Shown here: positions 58,005-64,000 of the stretch, one piece after another
Numbering within the stretch: the stretch's first letter is position 1
Layout: each line of letters begins with the position of its first letter
Assembly (NCBI GenBank): GCA_934045075.1
Contig: OW203748.1
Span: 10,618,794-10,682,793, forward strand
DNA length: 64,000 nucleotides
Source of the DNA: Yponomeuta sedellus
Taxonomy: Eukaryota > Arthropoda > Insecta > Lepidoptera > Yponomeutidae
Direction of reading: 5' to 3'
The notes under the pieces: model-generated
Database searches by the model: none
Told to the model about the DNA's origin: nothing
Seen by the model: only the letters and a program-made list of their open reading frames with translations
Made by a program: the position numbers and the translations under genes

Positions 58005-58335
58005 ATATATTAAGCTTGCCTGAATCGCGGTTCAAAAAATATGTTAAGCACACTTTGTGCCAAGAGGTCTACTATAACATAAAGGATTATTTAGATGACA
58101 ATGAGGTCTGGAATTAAAGCCAGTACAATGTAGGATTTCTATGTTTTATAATAATTTTGTAAACTATGTTAATTAAGGACTTCGAAAAGACTAAGTTTGG
58201 AGTTTTTTTTTGTCCATTGTTTCTCCAAAATGATCTAGATTTTGAAATGGACACCTATTTTGAATTGTAACGTTCATTAAGCCGCAGTTTCTGTGCTAGG
58301 TACTTTGAATAAAACCTTTTCATTTCATTTCAAAT
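58005..58335 (+). mobile_element. Family C, full unit
   Basis: taagcttgcctgaatcgcgg to aataaaaccttttcatttca. Clean (CATTT)n tail. Confidence 0.78.
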
Positions 58336-58432
58336 CATTTAGTTCAATTAAATTCATTTTATTTCAACGTAAAGAATTTACATTATTTTTGCTTAATAAC
58401 AATGCACAATGTAGAATGTAAGACGCTGCTTT

Positions 58433-58925
58433 CGGGCCGTAGTGTAGTGGAGAAAAAGGCAGCAGTAAAAAACTCCACTCTGACCATCTTTTCCCAAGTC
58501 ATCTTATGCCAAATACATCAATTGCCACCTATGCATGATGAGATTTCATGATTGCCATCAATAACAGCATTAGTGAAATGTCTCACAATAGGAGGGAAAA
58601 CATAAGTGCTGCGGCCAGACACACGAAGAGCACTCGTCCACGAGTACGACGCAGTGGTCAGCCATCACCAATCTGAACCATTTTGTTTTGGGCCGTTGTG
58701 TAGTGGAGACAAAGGCAGCGGGGGAAAAAACTCCACTCTGACCATCTTTTCTCAAGTCATCTTAAATCTCATACATCAGTTGGCACCTATACGTATGATA
58801 TTATTCAATTAATGACTTTAAATACCAAATCATTAGTTAATTGTTAATGGTAACGGCCGGACACACGAACAGCACTCGTCCACGAGTACGACGCAGTGGT
58901 CCAATCTCAACCATTTTGGTGGTAG
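58433..58925. repeat. Tandem repeat, about 245-255 bp x 2
   Basis: Unit landmarks repeat in order: tagtggagaaaaaggcagca (58448) / tagtggagacaaaggcagcg (58702), aactccactctgaccatctt (58470, 58730), then ggccagacacacgaagagca (58613) / ggccggacacacgaacagca (58857), cactcgtccacgagtacgac. Divergence is moderate. Not a known family. Confidence 0.75.
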
Positions 58926-58929
58926 GTAA

Positions 58930-60075
58930 GTACCTTCTAATCGTCATTACCTATAACTCAACGGTGATACAGAGAAAGGAAAAGGTCACAATGTTGCCAC
59001 TAACTGGGCTTTGTTGAGTTACCAACGGTCACTACATCCTCCTTCAGTCCACAACGTCCTCTAACAGACTGTTGCGTATCTTGTCATTCAAAGTAACACT
59101 ACACGTACTCTCAACGACGTTTGTATTTGTTAATTTTTTCTTGAAAAGACGACACGTCTTTTTCGCGCCTTCGCGCGCCGTCCTTTCCACGTCTCAGGCC
59201 TAAGTCCGAAGCAGCCCAAACCCAATAACACAATTACCCCGGGGACCTTTGAAAACAAAAAGAAAATCCATCCTGCACGCTCCACCATCGTTCATTAGAG
59301 AGATACAAAAGCTGTTACGCTAGTGCTGAATATTTTACCAGCCCATTTCGAGGTGTAGCGGAGCAATTTGACGAGATCACTCGCCTGGGGAGTCTGATAT
59401 GATATGGAGTCATAAACTATGCAGGCGGCCGGTATTGACTGGACTGGAAGTTGGGCCAGCGCCACCTAACGGCGGCCGCGTGAAGCTTTACGCGCTCGCT
59501 ACTCGACAACAGATGGCGCTGCAAGTCAATAATTTTTCGTGTAGAATTCAGTTTTTGTGAGATTTGAATTAGAATTGACGCGTTTGTTTGGGTTGTATTT
59601 AAAAATGGATTTTCATATTTGAATTAAGAATTACTGAGATATGACTATCGCAATGCAATAACTAGTTTGAAAAGCAGCAGCATGATCGCATAGCCCCAAT
59701 TCAAAAGTATCTACTTAGAGCATAGACATAGAGTATAATGAGAGCTACGCAATATGAATTGTAGGTAATAATGACTTACGAAAAGTGGCCCAATTTTTTT
59801 TCCTCCTGTACAAAATTTTAGTGCAATAAATAAATTATTAACACCATTCAACGTTTTCTTTTAGCAACTTCAGCGTGTAACGGTTGGTCAAGCTTTCTCT
59901 TTGTAAAGCCCTGAATACCGATTTAGCAAGTCGTTAAAACTGTGAGACTTTCACGGGACAATTAGGGAAGGCTCACATTGGCTACAGTACTGATTGCGGG
60001 TAACGTCGATGGTCGAGATAAAACGTTTTGGTTTTTTGTTACACCTAAAACCGTTTTTTGTACAACTTACAGTCT
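58930..60075. other. Mostly unassigned; small LINE-F piece
   Basis: 59035-59095 on the minus strand encodes RGRCGLKEDVVT, the part of LINE-F upstream of RWFGHV. The remainder, with moderate GC at 59165-59230 and 59400-59520, has no partner in the window and is a candidate for single-copy DNA. Confidence 0.45.
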
Positions 60076-60079
60076 AGAA

Positions 60080-60430
60080 CCTAGGATCAACAATCTTGGA
60101 CGCTCATCGATTTCCGTCTAAAACGGCCGTTTGTGGCGGAAATCTATTACGGCCTTACTAATAAATAAGTTTACACTCTGAATAACTATTTGACGTATAT
60201 CAATTTAAACTGGTTTAATCGTATTTGGCGTACAAATAACCAGTTTGTCAGACCTGGCGTAACGGCTGTATACACAGCTCGTAACCTTTATTAGTAAGGC
60301 CGTTAAAGTCCAGGATATTTTATACTACATTCTAAGCTGTATTTTCTGAAAATAGTCACCATTGATGTTAGGATTTCTCATATTTACTCTTTGAAATAAA
60401 CGTGTTATAAAACAAGGTATGATTTACATT
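60080..60430 (-). repeat. Family V split by a Harbinger-like MITE
   Basis: 60060-60147 (tacagtctagaacctaggat, cgatttccgtctaaaacggc) and 60303-60430 (ttaaagtccaggatatttta, gtgttataaaacaaggtatg) are the flanks of 60150-60302. Confidence 0.65.
60150..60302. mobile_element. PIF/Harbinger-like MITE, TTA target
   Basis: Perfect 16-bp TIRs cggccttactaataaa and tttattagtaaggccg, flanked by TTA at 60147-60149 and 60303-60305. The 3-bp TWA target and GGCCTTAC-like end fit PIF/Harbinger. 153 bp, no coding. A central inverted repeat (aactggtttaatc … aataaccagtt). Confidence 0.85.
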
Positions 60431-60502
60431 CCATTTATCCAAATATTCCATTTTATTCCGCCTTAACGTTTTCTTTTTATTTCCTGCTTGTCTACTGAGT
60501 TC

Positions 60503-60595
60503 TTCTTCTTCTTCTGGCTATATTAGTCCACTGCTGGACATAGCCCTCCCCGAATGAGCGCCATAGCGCGAGGTTGTGTCAACATTGGGGGCTAA
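60503..60595 (-). mobile_element. SINE-D/RTE 3' end
   Basis: ttcttcttcttctggctata, ccactgctggacatagccct, ccccgaatgagcgcc. A further SINE-D scrap lies at 60853-60877 (atgcccataatccccacgct). Confidence 0.7.
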
Positions 60596-60599
60596 GTTT

Positions 60600-61110
60600 T
60601 TGTTTTGAATGAAATAAAACAAATAGCTGCACAAACTTACTAAATATTATGATTGTTGTGTTTAATAAGAGTCTATAAAAGAAAAGTTGTAATTATATAA
60701 GTACTATGAACTAGTTATTTAAGTTACATAATGTTTCATTAACAAATTTATATTGACAGCGCCCTAGCAGGGTTCTTGTTTGATACTTTTACTATAGAAG
60801 ACATCTCATGTACAACAAGAAAGCTCAATAAATATCTTATATCTTATATCCTATGCCCATAATCCCCACGCTACACTCTACTGAGTAGCAGACCAATATT
60901 ACTCGCACTCCCGCCGACCACAATGTGGCCGCCGCTGAGACCATTAAGGGTGTCCCAAACGCGCATAAACCGGCAAACATATTTACTTAGGCCGCGCCTG
61001 TTCAGCTGTTCGCTAATTTAATTACCCTTGTACACAAACTGTGTACAAAATGTTGTGTATAACACAGCGGAAGGCCGGAGACTTCCTTCGGCCCGCGATT
61101 TTATTACTAA
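60600..61110. other. No recognised gene
   Basis: It includes a short inverted gtacacaaactgtgtac (61031-61047) and ggaaggccg…cttccttcgg (61070-61091). No repeat partner. Confidence 0.35.
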
Positions 61111-61122
61111 GACCAAAAAGGG

Positions 61123-61455
61123 ATGATGTAGTGACTAGAATTGAGAAAGGAATGTTGCGTTAGTTTGGACCTGTGGAGAGGATGAAGGAAGAAAGATTGA
61201 CGAAACAAATATATATTGCGAATGCGAGCGGAAGGGCTGGTAAGGGACGTCCCAGGCGGACATACATCGACCAAATAGGGGATGTATTAGCAAAGGGGAA
61301 GATAAAAAGTACCCGGAACCGGCGTGCGTGCATGCAACGACTTATGAACGTTGGTGAAGCGAAGGTGATCTGTCAGTATCGTGGCAAGTGGCAGTCCCTG
61401 GTCTCTGCCCACCCCTCTGGGATACAGGCGTGAGGTTATGTATGTATGTATGTGT
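61123..61455 (+). pseudogene. LINE-F, best copy, 11-bp TSD
   Basis: accaaaaaggg at 61112-61122 and 61456-61466. The frame starts VVTRIEKGMLR; after one stop (tag in place of a tryptophan codon) it continues ERMKEERLTKQIY, ASGRAGKGRPRRTYIDQIGD, RACMQRLMN, ending HPSGIQA and a stop, then ggttatgtatgtatgtatgt. It gives the LINE-F 3' end and tail exactly. Confidence 0.9.
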
Positions 61456-61469
61456 ACCAAAAAGGGGAC

Positions 61470-61735
61470 GTACAACCGGAGGGTAAGATAATAATAGGTA
61501 GTAAAAACTTCCCAGGGGGGAGAGTCCCTAAAATGCATAGTTATTCGATGGAGTCATATAAGTCCGGTAATGGTCGTTTCATTCACACTACCGATAGTCT
61601 AGTAACCAATCGGACTGCAATGGTATAACCCGTTCTACTTAATTCTTTTTTCTTTTATTGCACTTGTATGTGTTCGCACTATTGTGTTTCCAATAATATT
61701 GTGCTTTTTTTGTTCTTCATAATTTTATACCATTT
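61470..61735. other. No recognised feature
   Basis: A 60-residue frame with no motif. No partner. Confidence 0.3.
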
Positions 61736-61737
61736 TT

Positions 61738-61888
61738 ATTTTTAACGCACTAACCCCTTAGCACGGACAATTTTAAAAAAACCTATTTAGAGGCTGAAAA
61801 TTCCACCCATGCCGGGATTCGAACCCGCGACCTCTGGCTATCTGTGCCAGCTCAGTTGGAAAGAGCGCTGGCACGGATAGCCAGAGTA
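61738..61888. mobile_element. SINE-A inverted dimer, collapsed
   Basis: Antisense arm (atttttaacgcactaacccc, B box gggattcgaaccc, ggctatctgtgccag) then directly sense ctcagttggaaagagcgctg and gcacggatagccagag. It stops at the sense anticodon arm, and MITE-P starts 12 bp later. Confidence 0.85.
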
Positions 61889-61900
61889 AAGTAAGACAAG

Positions 61901-62201
61901 AGTGCTTAGTGCGAGTTTGACAGATCCAATCGAATAACTTTACTACCGCGTTAATCGAGCATTGAGTAGTGAGTATGAGTAAGTTAACCGTTCGAACTGG
62001 CCAAACGCTGTCGCAGTACAACTCGCACTCACGTTTATTCGTGTTTTGACTGGTAAACGTGTTCACTTCTCAACGTAAACCATTACAACTCGCACTCAGC
62101 AATAATTTCCATACTTGTCACTAGGTGGCGCTTCCTCGATGCCATAGAAATATGAGTTTACGTTAACGCGATCGAGTATTTAAAAACTCGCACTAAGCAC
62201 T
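61901..62201. mobile_element. MITE-P
   Basis: Perfect 18-bp TIRs agtgcttagtgcgagttt and aaactcgcactaagcact. Flanking AAG on both sides may be a 3-bp target duplication. 301 bp; four or more internal copies of the actcgcact motif, possible transposase-binding sites. Confidence 0.85.
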
Positions 62202-62339
62202 AAGATTATGAAGAACCTATTTATCTTCACAATCTTGTCTTATTTTGGTGTTACGTTAATATTATGTTCCTACCTACCAAAAACCAGAACCATCAGTAAC
62301 TCTATAACTGTGTATGTGCAAGAGAATATGAATATGAAA

Positions 62340-62490
62340 CATTGTTATTATGTAGCCTATAAACGTCCCACTATAGGGCACAGGCCTTCTCTCAGAGAGA
62401 GAGAGAGTGTGGGCTTGATTACCACGCGTGCCCACCGCGGATTGGAAATTTCAAGCACTAAGGTATTTGAACATATCGGACACCCGGGTT
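62340..62490 (+). repeat. Family X with (GA)n
   Basis: tgtagcctataaacgtccca, cacaggccttctctcagaga, gtgcccaccgcggattggaa, cacccgggtttcct. Colinear with 6166-6330 but with a shorter GA run. Confidence 0.6.
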
Positions 62491-62525
62491 TCCTCGGCAT
62501 TGCTTGGCATTGGCATTGCTACTAT

Positions 62526-62891
62526 GAAGCGCTCGTGGCCTAGGCGAACCGAGTGATTGGAATCAATCACATCAGTTAAGCAACAACAGGCGCGGTCAGC
62601 TACAGGATGGGTGACCGTCCCGTGACTACAGCTAGTGGAATTTTTCCGAGCGCTTCCGTGCTTCGCAAGGCACGTTAAGCCGTTGGTGCCGGCTGTCATG
62701 TAATGACAGTCGTTAAGCCATGTCAGAGGCCTTATGGACGGCTCGATAACTTCTGACAGTAAGGCCCGCCACTGTCTTACAATGCTCCACCAACCCGGAC
62801 TTGGCCCCCGTGGTGGAGTATGGCCTCACCTTCCTGCGGCGCAGGAAGAGACCCGTGCCCCAGCAGTGGGGACACACAAGGGCTTATAACT
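62526..62891 (+). mobile_element. SINE-B, full length sense, 11-bp TSD, 5S rRNA-like
   Basis: Perfect TSD attgctactat at 62515-62525 and 62892-62902. In the first 130 bp, agttaagcaacaacaggcgc, ggtcagctacaggatgggtg and accgtcccgtgac line up with 5S rRNA (…AGTTAAGCAACGTCGGGCGC GGTCAGTACTTGGATGGGTG ACCG…), covering internal promoter box A, the intermediate element and box C. The rest (about 230 bp) is unrelated to 5S, contains ggcagtcgtt-like and ccaccaacccggacttggcc stretches, and ends cacaagggcttataac. A Pol III-transcribed SINE3-type retroposon is the most likely identity. Confidence 0.85.
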
Positions 62892-62904
62892 ATTGCTACT
62901 ATAG

Positions 62905-63100
62905 CTACATGACTTAGAAAACAACGCTGATTAGCAATTACAAGCGGTGAGGCAGAGCGCTGATTTTAATTATGTAGCGGAAGCACAAGTTTGTAACAAG
63001 GTCATTAAAACATAAAAATTGTGGCAAAAAATATGAAACGCTTTCAATTTTTTGCGCGGAGCCCAAACGGAGGTTAATGTGTTTGCCTCGTAGGTAATGT
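62905..63100. other. No recognised feature
   Basis: Spacer with no partner. Confidence 0.3.
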
Positions 63101-63468
63101 ATAACATATTTTAAACTTTCGCGACTTGTACACATAGAATATTTTCGGGGCTTAATCGCGTAGTAATTTATTGCTATTTTACCTCGACGTTTCGACGACG
63201 TTACAGCCATCGTGGCCACGAGAAGACTGATGGCTGGCACCCGTTCGCATCTGCGGCTGATGAGGTTTCAGACTACCCTCACAAAGCACTATTAGGGTTG
63301 CGACACACTGCACTGAGGTGCCTTGTGCCAGCCATCAGTCTTCTCGTCACCACGATGACTGTAACGTCGTCGAAACGTCGAGGTAAAATATCAATAAATT
63401 ACTACGCGATTAAGCCCCGAAAATATTCTAACTAGGTGTACAAGTCGCGAAACTTTAAAATATGTTAT
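63101..63468. mobile_element. PLE-M foldback: two opposed 3' ends
   Basis: Left arm 63101-63298 is antisense PLE-M (ataacatattttaaactttc, ttcggggcttaatcgcgtag, cctcgacgtttcgacgacgt, cggctgatgaggtttcagac). Right arm 63328-63468 is sense (ccagccatcagtcttctcgt to aagtcgcgaaactttaaaat, atgttat). Arms match over about 140 bp. The outer 33 bp are inverted with one mismatch. Opposed copies are common for Penelope-like insertions. Confidence 0.8.
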
Positions 63469-63469
63469 A

Positions 63470-63738
63470 ATTTTATTTAATAAAAACCAAATATTTACTT
63501 ATTGTACCTACGTCAAAACTGTTCGTATCACAATTAATAGATTAAGTGGGGAAAAAACTATCAAAGTAACTGTACATTTATTCTTTTCAAAACAAATAAT
63601 ATTTTTATCTTATCTGTCCGAAGGAATGGGGTCTACTTTGACCACCTCATAAAGATAAAAATAATTTATTCGACAACTATGAGATATAAGGCTGTTATAT
63701 TGAACTACGCTCTCTAATGTTTCCCTTATCGCCATTAT
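63470..63738. other. No recognised feature
   Basis: AT-rich spacer. Confidence 0.3.
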
Positions 63739-63740
63739 AA

Positions 63741-63926
63741 CTAGCTGACCTAGCGAACTTCGTACCACCTACCATCGATTCTTTAATTTTTAATTTTTTT
63801 TCTCTGCGTAAGAACCATCCTCGTACTTCAAGGAAGATTCTAAAAAAAGAATTAGCGAAATCGGTTGACCTGCTCCCGAGATTTGCACTAACCAGCACAT
63901 TCCGCGATTCATTTTTATATTATAGA
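63741..63926 (-). mobile_element. Helitron-E, complete
   Basis: Minus strand: A|TCTATAATATAAAAATGAAT to cgctaggtcagctag|T. 186 bp. Ends and target agree with the copies at 17319 and 39420. Confidence 0.7.
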
Positions 63927-64000
63927 TAAATAGGTGTTCTCTATCTGTCTAATTATCTTCCAATCACTTTTTTCTGCTAACCCTACGGTGCCATATGGCG

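Noticed and set aside
62565..62630. Functional 5S rRNA gene
   Set aside because: Only the internal part resembles 5S; the outer thirds are unrelated and the segment is embedded in a 366-bp retroposon with TSD.
63190..63270. Hammerhead ribozyme in PLE-M
   Set aside because: ctgatgag is present on the plus strand, but I found no matching GAAAC core and stem III in the right place.

Overview
This window looks like intergenic DNA from an insect nuclear genome, most probably a moth or butterfly (Lepidoptera). The base composition is AT-rich, and no operon-like coding, Shine-Dalgarno spacing or bacterial gene density is visible. The sequence is packed with repeat families whose ends resemble known lepidopteran repeats: LINE 3' ends of the type 'atgtccagcagtggac' followed by (GAT)n or (GAA)n, and short Helitron-like units ending 'gggtcagctag'. 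I find no host protein-coding gene that I can defend. Nearly all open frames are shadows of microsatellites or repeats. The one long real coding frame belongs to a retrotransposon (CR1-like LINE, 28151-30400, minus strand). Broken coding remnants also belong to mobile elements: BEL/Pao integrase (18925-19535), a Penelope-like C-terminus (32074-32455), and several LINE C-termini.

Family names are local labels, defined by comparing copies inside this window. SINE-A has a tRNA-like cloverleaf and about 21 copies, many of them inverted dimers. SINE-B has about 21 copies of about 365 bp, and its head resembles 5S rRNA. SINE-I, SINE-J and SINE-K have tRNA-like heads. SINE-D shares its 3' end with an RTE-like LINE. 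Family C and family G are LINE-like 3' ends. LINE-F is a LINE C-terminus with a (TATG)n tail. Helitron-E runs TC...CTAG. MITE-H is a Tc1/mariner-like TIR element with TA target. MITE-O, P, T, W and Y and the foldbacks at 56, 16352 and 60150 are TIR or foldback elements. PLE-M is the Penelope-like family. R, S, V and X are unclassified dispersed repeats.

Layout. 1-6.7 kb: foldback, SINE-D, SINE-A, Helitron-E, a (TACA)n array grown on a LINE-F tail, PLE-M. 7-16.6 kb: SINE-B copies, family C, and the best SINE-A inverted dimers with long target-site duplications (TSDs). 17-20.4 kb: Helitron-E, an RTE tail, a (TATG)n array, the BEL/Pao remnant, and a hAT element nested in a SINE-B. 20.4-27.8 kb: SINE-B, a pentanucleotide array, SINE-D, and a GC-rich block. 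27.9-32.5 kb: the CR1-like LINE and a second 3' fragment of the same family broken by PLE-M. 33-46.8 kb: MITEs, SINE-A/SINE-B chimeras and SINE-D. 46.8-60 kb: lower repeat density, with nested RTE tails at 49.4 kb, tandem Helitrons at 52.6 kb and a 245-255 bp tandem repeat at 58.4 kb. 60-64 kb: a Harbinger-like MITE, LINE-F, an intact SINE-B and a Penelope-like foldback.

The elements interact mainly by nesting and by apparent sharing of LINE machinery. TSDs of 8-16 bp flank SINE-A, B, D, I and LINE copies, which indicates target-primed reverse transcription. An 8-bp TSD marks hAT, and a TA or TTA target marks the cut-and-paste MITEs. The most unusual structure is SINE-A: a tRNA-like Pol III unit that occurs as inverted dimers, with a short inverted copy of its own 3' end at the 5' side, and as circularly permuted tandem junctions. 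Several of the inverted forms are bounded by long TSDs, so they appear to have been inserted as units.
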